Shown here one piece after another: positions 23,583-32,266 of a stretch of DNA of 36,425 nucleotides. Made by a program: the position numbers and the translations under genes. Below the pieces are notes generated by a model. The model saw nothing but the letters and a program-made list of their open reading frames with translations. It had not been told where the DNA came from and ran no database searches. Origin of the DNA: Halorubrum sp. F4 (lineage in GTDB: Archaea > Halobacteriota > Halobacteria > Halobacteriales > Haloferacaceae). The DNA lies in contig NZ_JAPDFS010000001.1 in NCBI RefSeq assembly GCF_027257195.1, positions 589,683 through 626,107 of the forward strand, read 5' to 3'. Each line of letters opens with the position of its first letter. The first letter of the stretch is position 1.

Positions 23583-24614
23583 TCACGCTAGCCCGAACGC
23601 GCCGAGCAGCGCGAACAGCGCGTCGCCGTAGGTGACCGAGACGACCAGCCCGGCCGCCATCGGCACGACGAACGGCATCCCGGGCGAGACGCGAACCGTC
23701 TCGCGACCGACGACGACCTCCAAGCCCTCCCGGAGCGTCTCGGCGTCGGTCCCGTACGCGCCGTGGTCGATATCGGCGAGGAACCGTTCGGCGGCCCACG
23801 GGTCGTCGAGATCGAGACCGTCCCTATCCCCGTCGCCGTGGGGGTCGTCCTCATCGCCATCGGAGTCGTCCTCGTCGGTCCCGATCACCTTTCCTCCGTC
23901 GGTCGCGGGGCCGACCTGGGTGCCGCCGTCCGTCGGGTCGAACGTGTCCGTGACGCTCTCGGGGTCGCGGAGGCGGTCGGGAGCGTCCCGGAGCTCCGCG
24001 AGCGTCAGCCCGCGCCATCGGAGGTACATCCGGAGCGCGTCCAGATCGAGCCCGTTCCGGGTCGTTCCCCGCGTGTCCTCGAACAGCCGGCCGTGTCGCG
24101 CCGGAAGCGAGGCTGTCGACACCGGACGAGCGAGGAACATCGTCGACGACCGCTCGCCGGTCGCGAGATTGAAGACGGCGAGCCCGATCGGGTAGGCCAA
24201 CCCGAGAAGCACCGTGTTCGTGAGGATCGTGAGCGAGAAGACGCCGAGAACGGTCTCGACGAGCGGAAGGGAGACCCCCGCGACGGTGTAGCTCGGGAAC
24301 GTCGGGAACACGATCGCGAGCGCGATGAGCGCCTTCGCGTCGGCCCCGCCGAACGCGCCGAGGTACCAGAACGCGTAGCCGAGCGGCGCGACGAACAGCA
24401 GGCTGACGGCGACTCGAACGAGGAACCACCGCCCGTCGAGTCCCGCGAAGGGCCACAAAAGGGCCGCATCCCAGAGGAGTAGCAGCGCGCCGAACGCGTA
24501 CAGCGGCGGCCAGATCCGATTGGGAAGCCGCCGGGTCCGGACGTCCCGGACCGCCGCCCAGCAGAAGACGGGGACGACGATCAGTCGGAGCGCGTCCGGC
24601 AGGGTTGCGAACAT
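23583..24614 (-). CDS. Type IV prepilin/prearchaellin peptidase (A24 family, PibD-like)
   Basis: A 343-residue aspartyl membrane protease that removes class III signal peptides from pilins and archaellins. The catalytic aspartates are Asp24 (AVRDVRTRRLPN) and Asp92 in GGADAK, the GxGD-type motif. Several membrane segments follow to about residue 160. The region 160-300 is a large acidic cytoplasmic insert with a run of D/E/G near 240-265, then a final hydrophobic segment. A leaderless start follows the box CTAATTCC about 27 bp upstream. It is convergent with dnaG. No pilin or archaellin genes are in this window. Confidence 0.88.
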   Translation of the reverse strand: MFATLPDALRLIVVPVFCWAAVRDVRTRRLPNRIWPPLYAFGALLLLWDAALLWPFAGLDGRWFLVRVAVSLLFVAPLGYAFWYLGAFGGADAKALIALAIVFPTFPSYTVAGVSLPLVETVLGVFSLTILTNTVLLGLAYPIGLAVFNLATGERSSTMFLARPVSTASLPARHGRLFEDTRGTTRNGLDLDALRMYLRWRGLTLAELRDAPDRLRDPESVTDTFDPTDGGTQVGPATDGGKVIGTDEDDSDGDEDDPHGDGDRDGLDLDDPWAAERFLADIDHGAYGTDAETLREGLEVVVGRETVRVSPGMPFVVPMAAGLVVSVTYGDALFALLGAFGLA

Positions 24615-24726
24615 GTCGACACGGCCGGGTCGGGAGGAATTAGGCGTTCGGGTTCGGCTATCGGTGACGATACTCGCCGGACCCGATCCGGCGGGACTTT
24701 GTGGGTCCGTCGCCGACCCCGAGTCG
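24615..24726. promoter_or_regulatory. Divergent promoter region, prepilin peptidase / HPP protein
   Basis: The leftward TATA-like box CTAATTCC is at about 24637-24644. The rightward box is weak (CTTTGTG, about 24697-24703), 27 bp before the ATG at 24727. Confidence 0.4.
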
Positions 24727-25236
24727 ATGCGACGACGAGTCGGGACGAGCCTCTACGCCGGTTTCCTCTTCGTCGTGCTGGGCGCGATCGCGTGGGCCAC
24801 CGGGCAGCCGTTCGTCTTCCCGAGCCTCGGCCCGTCCGCGTTCCTGCTCGCGTTCGATCGGCGCGGCGGACGGGAGCGGGCCGCCCGGATCGTCGGAGCA
24901 CACCTCATCGGCGGCGTCGCCGGGCTCCTGGCGTGGTCGGTGCTGGCCGCCGGCGTCTCGCTCACCGCGACCCCGCCGGCGTTCTCGCCCGAAGGGTTCC
25001 GGCTGGCCGCGAGCGCGACGGTCTCGCTCGTGGCCACGAGCTGGGCGATGATCGCGACCGATGCGGTCCACGCCCCCGCCTGTGCGACGACGCTCATCGT
25101 GTCGCTGGGGCTCCTGTCGACCCCGACCGAGGTGGGGATCGTCGTCGTCAGCGTGGTCGTCCTCGTGGGCGTTCACTCGATCGTGATCACGGGGTTCGAT
25201 CGACTCGTCGGTGACACACGTCCGCCCCGGGCGTGA
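24727..25236 (+). CDS. HPP-family membrane protein
   Basis: A 169-residue protein with four to five hydrophobic segments and the HPP-family hallmarks: FPSLGPSAFLLAF (about 35-47) and the DAVHAPACATTLIV segment (about 115-128), where the family name motif is usually HPP; here it reads HAP. HPP proteins of cyanobacteria and plants are linked to nitrite transport, but most archaeal members are uncharacterised. I start at ATG 24727; the open frame reaches 24520, antisense to the peptidase gene. Monocistronic. Confidence 0.8.
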   Translation: MRRRVGTSLYAGFLFVVLGAIAWATGQPFVFPSLGPSAFLLAFDRRGGRERAARIVGAHLIGGVAGLLAWSVLAAGVSLTATPPAFSPEGFRLAASATVSLVATSWAMIATDAVHAPACATTLIVSLGLLSTPTEVGIVVVSVVVLVGVHSIVITGFDRLVGDTRPPRA

Positions 25237-25269
25237 GGAAGATACCCGGACCGCGGACCGATCGGCGGG

Positions 25270-25506
25270 TCACGGCGTCGGTCCCGCGTCGCGATGGAGG
25301 TACAGGTACGCGAGCACGGGCAGGATCGTGAACACGATCGTCGCGAGCGCCCACGCCAGCGCCCGGTCGCTGCCCCGCGCCTTCGCGTCGCGGTAGATCC
25401 AGACCGCGACCGCGAGGACGATCCCGTACACTGCCCCGTAGTAGAGCACCGACCGGAGCGTCGCGAACTGGAGGACCGTCGCCGCCGCGAGGGGGACCGG
25501 ATCCAT
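25270..25506 (-). CDS. Small two-helix membrane protein, unknown function
   Basis: A 78-residue protein with two hydrophobic segments (about 20-37 and 48-67) separated by YRDAKARGSDRALAW. This Y-x-DA-x-x-RG loop between two helices is a pattern I associate with small haloarchaeal membrane proteins of unknown role. A TATA-like TCTTTTC is centred about 25 bp before the ATG at 25506. It is convergent with the HPP gene and does not share a transcript with it. Confidence 0.65.
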   Translation of the reverse strand: MDPVPLAAATVLQFATLRSVLYYGAVYGIVLAVAVWIYRDAKARGSDRALAWALATIVFTILPVLAYLYLHRDAGPTP

Positions 25507-25614
25507 ACCCGATCTGCGGGAGCGAGCGAAAAGAGCGTAGCGGTCTCGAGCGCGACCGATGATCGAGTTTCCGATCCGAGTCGCGTAGGTCCGACCCGCT
25601 TACGGCCGAGTCAC

Positions 25615-26910
25615 TTACCGCCAGGGCCGCGATTCCTCGGTGAGCTCGCCCGCGAGGTCCCGACGCATCACTCCCGCGGGGTCGTCAGCGTTCGCGAGCG
25701 CCCACATGAGCTTCACCTTCGCCGTGCCCGGGAGGGTGTCACCCGCCTCGATCACGCCGGCCTCGAGCAGGTCCCGTCCGGTGTCGTAGACGCGGTCGCA
25801 CACCCGCCCCTCGAGGCACTGGCTCGTCATGACGACGACCGTCCCGTCCTCGACCAGGTCCTCGATACGGGGGATCAGGTCGGTGTGGACGTGGCCGAGT
25901 CCGGTTCCCTCGATCACGACGCCGGCCTTCCCCTCGAGGTAGTCCCACGCGGCGGGGTCCATCCCGGGCGTGAACTTCGCGAGCTCGACCTCGGACTCGA
26001 GGTCGGCCGCGATCGCGGGGTCGTCGCCGGTCCCGTTCCCGCCATGAGAGGCGGGCTCACGGTTCCACGCGATCGCGTCCTCGGCCACGTCGCCGTCGGC
26101 ACCCGACTCGGTCGCGACCTCGTAGTCGACGATCCCCAGCGGCTCCGCGCCCACCGTCTCGAAGGCGTCGCGCCGGGAGGTGTGGTTCTTCCGGACCCTG
26201 GTTCCCCGGTGGAGGGCGCAGGCGTCGTCGGAGGGGCCGGCGTGCATACACACGAGCGTCTCCGCGTGGTCGGCCTTGGCGGCCTCGACCGCACATACCG
26301 CGTTCATCACGTTGTCCGAGGAGGGCCGGTCCGCCGAGCGCTGGCTCCCCGTGAACACGACGGGGACGGGAACGTCGAGGGTGAACGCGAGCGCGGACGC
26401 GGAGTACTGCATCGTGTCCGTCCCGTGCATCACGACGACGCCGTCGGCACCGGCTTCGACCTCCTCGTGGACCGCCTCGGCGAGGTCACGCCAGATCCCC
26501 GGCTCCATGTTCTCCGAGAGGATGTTGGCGACGACGCGCCCGCGGTAGTTCGCACGCCCCGCGAGGTCGGGGACCGCCCGCAGCACGTCCTCGGCGTCGA
26601 ACCGGGCAGTGACCGCGCCCGTGCGGTAGTCGACGGTCGACGCGATGGTCCCGCCGGTGGAGATGAGCGCCACCGTGGGCAGGTCCTCGTCGAAGGTGAT
26701 CTCGCTGGCCTCGCCCGCGGCGTCGCCCGTCTCGTCGACGTCGCGCACGCCCGACTCGAGCACCTCGACGTCGGCGGCGTCGCGGTCGATCCCGACGTTG
26801 TACCCGCCCTCGAGCTTGACGACGAGGTGGTCGCGCGTCGTCGAGGGCAACAGCACGCCCTCGTTCGTGACGTCCCCGCGGTCGACGCGGACGCGATCTC
26901 CCGGTTGCAT
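25615..26910 (-). CDS. gatD: Glutamyl-tRNA(Gln) amidotransferase subunit D
   Basis: A 431-residue protein with an N-terminal GatD beta domain (about 1-60) and an asparaginase-type domain from about 78. Catalytic elements are Thr88 in STGGTIAST and the Thr164/Asp165 pair in MHGTDTMQYS. With GatE it releases ammonia from an amide donor and converts Glu-tRNA(Gln) to Gln-tRNA(Gln) in archaea. The N-terminal domain distinguishes it from plain L-asparaginase. GatE is not in the window. The start at ATG 26910 is preceded at about 27 bp by a weak TATA-like ATTCAAG; the open frame continues to 26979 without support. Confidence 0.92.
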   Translation of the reverse strand: MQPGDRVRVDRGDVTNEGVLLPSTTRDHLVVKLEGGYNVGIDRDAADVEVLESGVRDVDETGDAAGEASEITFDEDLPTVALISTGGTIASTVDYRTGAVTARFDAEDVLRAVPDLAGRANYRGRVVANILSENMEPGIWRDLAEAVHEEVEAGADGVVVMHGTDTMQYSASALAFTLDVPVPVVFTGSQRSADRPSSDNVMNAVCAVEAAKADHAETLVCMHAGPSDDACALHRGTRVRKNHTSRRDAFETVGAEPLGIVDYEVATESGADGDVAEDAIAWNREPASHGGNGTGDDPAIAADLESEVELAKFTPGMDPAAWDYLEGKAGVVIEGTGLGHVHTDLIPRIEDLVEDGTVVVMTSQCLEGRVCDRVYDTGRDLLEAGVIEAGDTLPGTAKVKLMWALANADDPAGVMRRDLAGELTEESRPWR

Positions 26911-26990
26911 ACCACCCGGTTCCCGGTCGGCGGACTTGAATCCAGCCGTTCGTAGTCGAAGTACGACGGTGGAGTTCAACCGACTACCGC

Positions 26991-27590
26991 TCAGACCGGG
27001 AAGTCGGCCTCGGGGCCGACGACGCGGTCGACCTCCTCCGGCACACGCCAGTCGGTGGTGCGCTCGAGGAGCTGGACGACCATCCGTCCCGTCACGCCCC
27101 AGACGGTGTAGCCGTCGACGTGGAAGTAGTGGACGCGGTGGTCGCCGTACTCCGGGTGGCCGATCCGACGCTCGGACTCGTAGTTCGCCGGGTCGACGAG
27201 GTCGTCTACCGCGAGGACGGCGACCTCGGCGACTTCCGACTCGTCCGGCACGTACTCTCGATCGGGGGCGACGCCGACGAACGGGCGGACCGCGTACTTG
27301 CTCGAGGTTCGCGTGTCGTCGATGCGACCGACGACGTCGATCTCCTCGGGGCGCATGCCCACCTCCTCGTTCGCCTCGCGGAGGGCAGTGTCGGTCAGGG
27401 TCCGATCGATCGGCTCTCGGCCGCCGCCGGGGAAGCTCATCTGCCCCGGATGCTCCCCGAGGTGTTCGGCGCGCTTCGTGAACAGCAGGTGGGCCGCGCC
27501 GTCGCGTTCGATCACCGGGGCCAACACGGCCGCCTCGCGACGGCCCGCAAGCGACCGCGGCGTATGGCGGCGAAGCCCCGACAGGTCCAT
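26991..27590 (-). CDS. NUDIX hydrolase, CoA pyrophosphatase (NudL)-like
   Basis: A 199-residue NUDIX protein. It has the marker motif of CoA diphosphatases just before the NUDIX box (LLFTKRAEHLGEHPGQ, then FPGG; 35-56) and the box core ALREANEEVGM (69-79) with the metal-binding glutamates. The position of the first Glu of the general NUDIX signature is Asp62, as also occurs in the CoA-specific group. It probably cleaves CoA or derivatives to phosphopantetheine and 3',5'-ADP. The start at 27590 follows GGTTAACC by 27 bp; the frame upstream to 27701 overlaps that promoter and is not used. It is followed by gatD after an 80-bp gap, same strand, separate promoter. Confidence 0.87.
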   Translation of the reverse strand: MDLSGLRRHTPRSLAGRREAAVLAPVIERDGAAHLLFTKRAEHLGEHPGQMSFPGGGREPIDRTLTDTALREANEEVGMRPEEIDVVGRIDDTRTSSKYAVRPFVGVAPDREYVPDESEVAEVAVLAVDDLVDPANYESERRIGHPEYGDHRVHYFHVDGYTVWGVTGRMVVQLLERTTDWRVPEEVDRVVGPEADFPV

Positions 27591-27742
27591 GCCGGTCGTA
27601 GGAACTCGGGGGCGGTTAACCTTTCTCCGATCGCCGAAACACGGTGGTACCGATCGTTTCAACACGCGAGAACGTCTTTCAACTGATATGACTATTTCCA
27701 TAGGTTTAAGGGCCGAGGTTTGAATCGTTAGTCGATTACCAA
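27591..27742. promoter_or_regulatory. Divergent promoter region, NUDIX gene / lipoprotein operon
   Basis: The leftward TATA-like GGTTAACC is at about 27614-27621. The rightward GGTTTAAGG is at about 27703-27711, giving a leader of about 9 nt for the ATG at 27743. Confidence 0.5.
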
Positions 27743-28723
27743 ATGAGATCTCGACGAATCATCGCCGCGTTGCTCGTCGTCGTCGTGACCGCGGGCTGTA
27801 CGGGAGCCGTCCCCGGGCTCGGGGGCGCAGGGCCGATCGATCAGACGCCGGACAGCGCGGAAGCCGTGTTCCACGTGGACGCCGACGGCCTGGAGGAAGA
27901 CCCCGCAACGGCGGCGATCCTCGAGAGCCTCTCCGAGGAGGACCCGTCCATGGAGGACCCCGAAGAAGTCAGTAGCGAGTTCGAAGACGAGTTCAACGTC
28001 GCTCCCGGTGACGTGAGCGAGGCGGTCGTGTTCACCGAGGACGTGGAGGCCGCGGGCGCGTACGGCGAGCAGTCCGTCGGACTCATCGTCCACGGCGAGT
28101 TCGACTCGGCCGACGTCGTCGACGGTATCAGAGAGCAGTCGAGCGATCTCGAGGAGGTCGAGTACAACGACCATACGCTGTACACGGGCTCCGACGAAAG
28201 TCTGGCCGGGGACACGGCGGCCGTCGCCGTGCTCGACGAGGAGGGCCAGGTCGTCATCGGTGACCGCGCGTCGGTCGAGTCGGTCGTCGACACCGCCGCC
28301 GGCGACGCGGACGCACTGAGCGGCGACCTCAAGGAGGAGTACGACACGGCCAGCGACGGCGCGCTCGCCGCGGGCGTGACTGAGTTCCCGGGCGAGGAAC
28401 TCGCCGGGCAGTCGGTCGGTGCCGGCGTCGACACCTCGGTGCTCGAATCGGTGACGCTCGCGTCCTACGGGTACCGGACCGACGACGAGACGGTCTCCAC
28501 GGAGCTTCGACTCCACGCCGAGAGCGCGTCCGACGCCCAGGACCTCCGTGACGTGATCGCCGGCGCGCTCGTCGCCGCCGGGGACACCGGCTACGAGGAC
28601 CTCGACGCCGAGTTGGACGAGATCGAGGCCGAACAGGACGGCGACGACGAGTCGATCGTCGTCGTCAGCTACGAGGGCAACGCCGAGGACATCACGAACG
28701 CGATCGAGACGGTCCTGTACTAG
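27743..28723 (+). CDS. Haloarchaeal lipoprotein of unknown function
   Basis: A 326-residue exported protein. The N-terminus has twin arginines (SRRII), a hydrophobic stretch and a lipobox TAGC with Cys19, so it is probably a Tat-exported lipoprotein anchored outside the membrane. The mature part is very acidic with no cysteine clusters or known motifs that I recognise; it alternates short beta-like segments with acidic helices. It is followed after 27 bp by an ABC permease with no promoter signal between, so the three genes to 30576 look like one operon. The lipoprotein is not obviously a classical solute-binding protein, so it may be an accessory or sensor of an efflux-type ABC system. Confidence 0.82.
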   Translation: MRSRRIIAALLVVVVTAGCTGAVPGLGGAGPIDQTPDSAEAVFHVDADGLEEDPATAAILESLSEEDPSMEDPEEVSSEFEDEFNVAPGDVSEAVVFTEDVEAAGAYGEQSVGLIVHGEFDSADVVDGIREQSSDLEEVEYNDHTLYTGSDESLAGDTAAVAVLDEEGQVVIGDRASVESVVDTAAGDADALSGDLKEEYDTASDGALAAGVTEFPGEELAGQSVGAGVDTSVLESVTLASYGYRTDDETVSTELRLHAESASDAQDLRDVIAGALVAAGDTGYEDLDAELDEIEAEQDGDDESIVVVSYEGNAEDITNAIETVLY

Positions 28724-28750
28724 CGTCGAGGTTCGTTCGTCTGACATTCG

Positions 28751-29824
28751 ATGATACGCGATACGGCCGTGTTCCTCTGGACGGAAGCGTACGCGGCCAG
28801 ACGACGACTCGCCGCCCTTTTCGTCGGATTCGCGCTCCTGCCGGGGCTTCTCGTGGTCGGCACCGCCGGCTTCGATCAGACGCTTCCACAGGACGTCCCC
28901 GTCGGCATCGCTCCGGCGGAGGCGGGAACGACCGCGGACGATCTGACCGTGACGCGGGGCGGAGTCGCGCTGTTGGGTACTCCCGTCCAGTACGACACCG
29001 AGGAGGCCGCCCTCCGCGGGCTCGACCGCGAGGAGGTGTACCTCGTCGTGCTCGTCCCGCCCGACGTCCTCGATGACGAGGAGACGACGGAGTTCCGGAT
29101 GATCTGGCACGGGTCCGCGGTCCCGCTCGTCGAGGCGATCGGCCTGTTGGAGGCCGTCTTGAGCGTCGAGCTCTCGTCGTTTCTGCCCGGTGAGGTCGAC
29201 GTCACCCACGAGCAGCGCGGGACGCTGTTGACGCTCTCGGAGTACCTCATCCCGACGGGAACGACCCTGTTCGTGCTGGTCGTCGGACTGCTCTTCGTTC
29301 CCTACGACGTGATCACCGACCGACGGGTGCTCGATCGGATCCGCCATCAGTCGCGGTTGGAGGCGTTCGTGGCCGCGAAGCTGGTGTTTTACACCCTCCT
29401 GACGGGGGTCGTTCTCGCGGCCGTCGCGGTCGCGAACGTCCCGATGGAGTATCGGATCGCCCCGCTCCGCGTCGAGACCGTAACCGCGGTGGGGTTGTTG
29501 TTCCTCTCGACGGCCGCGGTCGGGATCGGGATCGCGTTTCTCCTCGGATTGGGGCGAACCACGCTGTTCGTTAACCTCGGCCTCTTGATCGGGATCGTCG
29601 GACTCGGGAGCCTGCTGTATCCGGTCGGGTTCTTCTCGTCGACGCGAATGGAGATCGCCCGGAGCCTTCCCCCGCACTATCTCGCGATCGTGATCAGGGG
29701 ACACCTCGTCCGCGGCGACGGGTTCGGCCTGTACGCGGACTGGTACCGGTTCATCGCCATCTACGTCGTCGGCTGTCTCGGCTTCTGTTGGACCTGTATT
29801 CGAACCTACGAGTGGAGGCGATGA
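28751..29824 (+). CDS. ABC-2-type transporter permease
   Basis: A 357-residue membrane protein. One membrane segment (about 20-40) is followed by an extracytoplasmic domain of about 125 residues and then five more segments between about 167 and 350. This layout matches ABC-2 permeases used for export (drugs, polysaccharides, lipids) rather than import. There is no TATA-like box between the lipoprotein stop (28723) and this ATG. The stop TGA overlaps the ATG of the ATPase gene (ATGA at 29821-29824), showing translational coupling. The substrate is unknown. Confidence 0.82.
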   Translation: MIRDTAVFLWTEAYAARRRLAALFVGFALLPGLLVVGTAGFDQTLPQDVPVGIAPAEAGTTADDLTVTRGGVALLGTPVQYDTEEAALRGLDREEVYLVVLVPPDVLDDEETTEFRMIWHGSAVPLVEAIGLLEAVLSVELSSFLPGEVDVTHEQRGTLLTLSEYLIPTGTTLFVLVVGLLFVPYDVITDRRVLDRIRHQSRLEAFVAAKLVFYTLLTGVVLAAVAVANVPMEYRIAPLRVETVTAVGLLFLSTAAVGIGIAFLLGLGRTTLFVNLGLLIGIVGLGSLLYPVGFFSSTRMEIARSLPPHYLAIVIRGHLVRGDGFGLYADWYRFIAIYVVGCLGFCWTCIRTYEWRR

Positions 29825-30576
29825 GGATGCCGGATCGCCCCTCCTCCGATCGGGCCGCCGTCCTCCCCGATCGGGCCGCCGTCCTCCTCGATCGAACCGC
29901 CGACCTCGTCGCCCGAGCCGGTTCACGAGGGAGCTATCGTGATCCCTCGTCGGATCCCTCGGAGCCGATCGTCCGGCTTCGCGACGTCTCGAAGCGGTTC
30001 GGGCCGGTGACGGCCCTCGACGGGATCGACTGCCGGTTCGACCGCGGGCGGATCCACGGGGTCGTCGGGCCGAACGGCTCGGGGAAGACGACGTTCTTCG
30101 AGATACTCCTCCGTCTCCGCCACCCGACGGCCGGGACGGTGACCGCACCGCCGCCGGCGGCCATCGGATACTCGTTTCAGGAGCCGCAGTTCTACCCCGA
30201 CCTCACCGCGGGCGAGAACCTCTCGGTCTTCGCGCGACTCCACGGGGACGTCGACCCCGAGTGGCGGCGCTCCGTGACCGATCGCCTCCGTCTCGACAGG
30301 GTGCGACATCAGCGGGCCGCGGCCCTTTCGGGCGGATTCAAAAAGAAGCTCGACGTCGCCATCGCGTTCCTCTCCCGGCCGGAGCTGCTCGTGCTCGACG
30401 AGCCGCTTGCGGGGATCGACCGGCTCTCCCGGGAACGCGTCCTCGAGTTGATCGTGGAACACGCCGAGGACGGCGGGACCGTCCTCGTCTCCTCACACGA
30501 CCGCGAGCGCGTCGATCCGATCCTCGACTCCTCGCTGACGCTGTACGACGGTCGGGTCGACCGCCCGGAGCGGTAG
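29821..30576 (+). CDS. ABC transporter ATP-binding protein
   Basis: A 251-residue ATPase with Walker A GPNGSGKTT (83-91), Q-loop near 120, signature LSGGFKKKL (about 170-178), Walker B LLVLDEP (about 190-196) and H-loop SSHD (about 225-228). The ABC domain begins near residue 50. Before it is an unusual extension with a threefold seven-residue repeat (DRAAVLP, DRAAVLL, DRTADLV) encoded by three 21-bp units at 29845-29907. The start at 29821 overlaps the permease stop; ATG 29827 is an alternative. It pairs with the permease before it. Confidence 0.88.
   Translation: MRMPDRPSSDRAAVLPDRAAVLLDRTADLVARAGSRGSYRDPSSDPSEPIVRLRDVSKRFGPVTALDGIDCRFDRGRIHGVVGPNGSGKTTFFEILLRLRHPTAGTVTAPPPAAIGYSFQEPQFYPDLTAGENLSVFARLHGDVDPEWRRSVTDRLRLDRVRHQRAAALSGGFKKKLDVAIAFLSRPELLVLDEPLAGIDRLSRERVLELIVEHAEDGGTVLVSSHDRERVDPILDSSLTLYDGRVDRPER
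29845..29907 (+). repeat. Three 21-bp in-frame tandem units
   Basis: Units 29845-29865, 29866-29886 and 29887-29907. The first two differ by one base (TCCGATCGGG against CCCGATCGGG at the start); the third is diverged. They keep the reading frame of the ATPase gene and lengthen its N-terminal extension, so unit number could vary by slippage. Confidence 0.75.
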
Positions 30577-30638
30577 CCGGGTTCGTCGTGAACACGCCTT
30601 CGGACCTTTTAAGCCCGCGACCCGCCCTGTGAGAAACA
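30577..30638 (+). promoter_or_regulatory. Promoter of proS
   Basis: The TATA-like box CCTTTTAAG (30605-30613) is centred about 29 bp before the ATG at 30639. Confidence 0.6.
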
Positions 30639-32129
30639 ATGAGCGACGACGACCAGGAACTCGGGATCACCGAGTCCAAGTCACACAACACCGGCGAGTG
30701 GTACGCCGAGGTCGTGCGGAAGGCGGGGCTGGCCGACTACGGTCCCGAGGGGATGAGCGGGTTCATCGTCACGCGACCGCGAGCGTACGCGATCTGGGAG
30801 CGGCTCCAGGGGTTCCTCGACGCGAAGTTCAAGGACACGGGGGTCCAGAACGCCTACTTCCCGATGTTCATTCCGGAGTCCTATCTCGAACGGGAGAAGG
30901 ACATCGTCGAGGGGTTCGACCCCGAGGTGGCGTGGGTCACCGAGGCGGGGACCAAAGAGCTCGAGGAGCGGCTCGCGGTCCGGCCGACCTCCGAGTCGAT
31001 CATCACGCCGTACATCTCCCAGTGGGTGCGGAGCCACCGCGACCTCCCGCTCCGGGTGAACCAGTGGTGTTCGGTCGTGCGCTGGGAGGCGACCGAGACG
31101 AAGCCGTTCTTCCGGACGAAGGAGTTCCTCTGGCAGGAGGGCCACACCGCCCACGCGACGAGCGATGACGCCTGGGAGGAGACGATGACTCGGCTCGACC
31201 AGTACGAGTCCGTCTACGAGGACCTGCTGGCCATCCCCGTGCTCAAGGGCCAGAAGCCCGACCACGACAAGTTCCCGGGCGCGGACACGACGACGACCGT
31301 CGAGGCGCTCATGCCGGACGGCAAGTCGGTTCAGGGCGCGACCTCCCACCACCTGGGACGGTCGTTCGCCGAGGCGTTCGACATCACCTTTTCCGACGAG
31401 AACGAGGACGATCGCACGGCCCACACCACCTCCTGGGGGCTCTCCTGGCGCGCGCTCGGCGCGTTGATCATGACCCACTCGGACGAACAGGGGCTCGTGC
31501 TCCCGCCTGGCGTCGCACCGAGCCAGGTCGTCGTCGTCCCCATCTGGCAGGAGGACACCAAGGACGAGGTGCTCGAGTACGCCGAGGGCGTCGCAGACGA
31601 CCTCGATTCGGCGGGGATTCGCGTCGAGCTCGACGACCGCGACGAGCGCAACCCCGGGTTCAAGTTCAACGAACACGAGCTGAACGGGATCCCGCTGCGG
31701 ATCGAGATCGGCCCCTACGAGGTCGAGGACGACGAGCTCACGCTGAACCATCGGCCCGACGGGGAAGAGCACGTCGAGGACCGCGAGGACGTCGCCGGAA
31801 CGGTCCGGGATCACCTCGACGAGGTGTACGCGAAGCTGTACGCGGCCGCCGAGGACACCCTCGACGGCGAGGTCCGCGAGGCGGACGATCGCGCGGGGAT
31901 CCTCGGGACGCTCGGCCAGCACGGCGGCTACGTGAGGACGCCGTGGTGCGGCGACGAAGCCTGTGAGGAACCGATCAAGGAGCCGATGGCCGCGGAGATC
32001 GTCATGGTCCCCTTCGAGGACGACGACCCGCTCGTCGAGGGCGGTAACGGCGACGCGGACCACGACGAGACGTGCGCGATCTGCGGCGACGACGCCGAGC
32101 GGACGGCGTACTTCGCGAAGTCGTACTGA
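30639..32129 (+). CDS. proS: Prolyl-tRNA synthetase (archaeal/eukaryotic type)
   Basis: A 496-residue class II synthetase that charges tRNA(Pro). It has the archaeal-type N-terminus (KSHNTGEWYAEVVRKAGL), the class II motif 2 region (VNQWCSVVRWEATETKPFFRTKEF), the HTAHAT segment, the anticodon-binding domain starting near VVVVPIW, and a C-terminal zinc-binding-like domain with cysteines in WCGDEACEE and ETCAICGD. There is no bacterial editing insertion. Leaderless or nearly so. Housekeeping gene, monocistronic. Confidence 0.96.
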   Translation: MSDDDQELGITESKSHNTGEWYAEVVRKAGLADYGPEGMSGFIVTRPRAYAIWERLQGFLDAKFKDTGVQNAYFPMFIPESYLEREKDIVEGFDPEVAWVTEAGTKELEERLAVRPTSESIITPYISQWVRSHRDLPLRVNQWCSVVRWEATETKPFFRTKEFLWQEGHTAHATSDDAWEETMTRLDQYESVYEDLLAIPVLKGQKPDHDKFPGADTTTTVEALMPDGKSVQGATSHHLGRSFAEAFDITFSDENEDDRTAHTTSWGLSWRALGALIMTHSDEQGLVLPPGVAPSQVVVVPIWQEDTKDEVLEYAEGVADDLDSAGIRVELDDRDERNPGFKFNEHELNGIPLRIEIGPYEVEDDELTLNHRPDGEEHVEDREDVAGTVRDHLDEVYAKLYAAAEDTLDGEVREADDRAGILGTLGQHGGYVRTPWCGDEACEEPIKEPMAAEIVMVPFEDDDPLVEGGNGDADHDETCAICGDDAERTAYFAKSY

Positions 32130-32266
32130 ACGAACCGTTCCCGAGACCGGTCCGCGAGCCCGGGATCGATCCGCGACGAGGTTCCCAGTCGACATCCGGC
32201 TTAATCCGGCTTAATCCGGGGTGAAGGGTGTGGGTGTATTTACGCGGCGGTCGCCGATCGACGGAC
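32130..32266 (+). promoter_or_regulatory. Promoter region with overlapping direct repeat, before the secreted coiled-coil gene
   Basis: The TATA-like box TGTATTTAC (about 32235-32243) is centred 28 bp before the ATG at 32267. At about 32195-32219 the word CCGGCTTAAT is present twice in tandem, followed by CCGG, just upstream of the box. Confidence 0.5.

Noticed and set aside
30681..32195. 504-residue minus-strand frame
   Set aside because: Antisense shadow of proS, which has all class II synthetase motifs.
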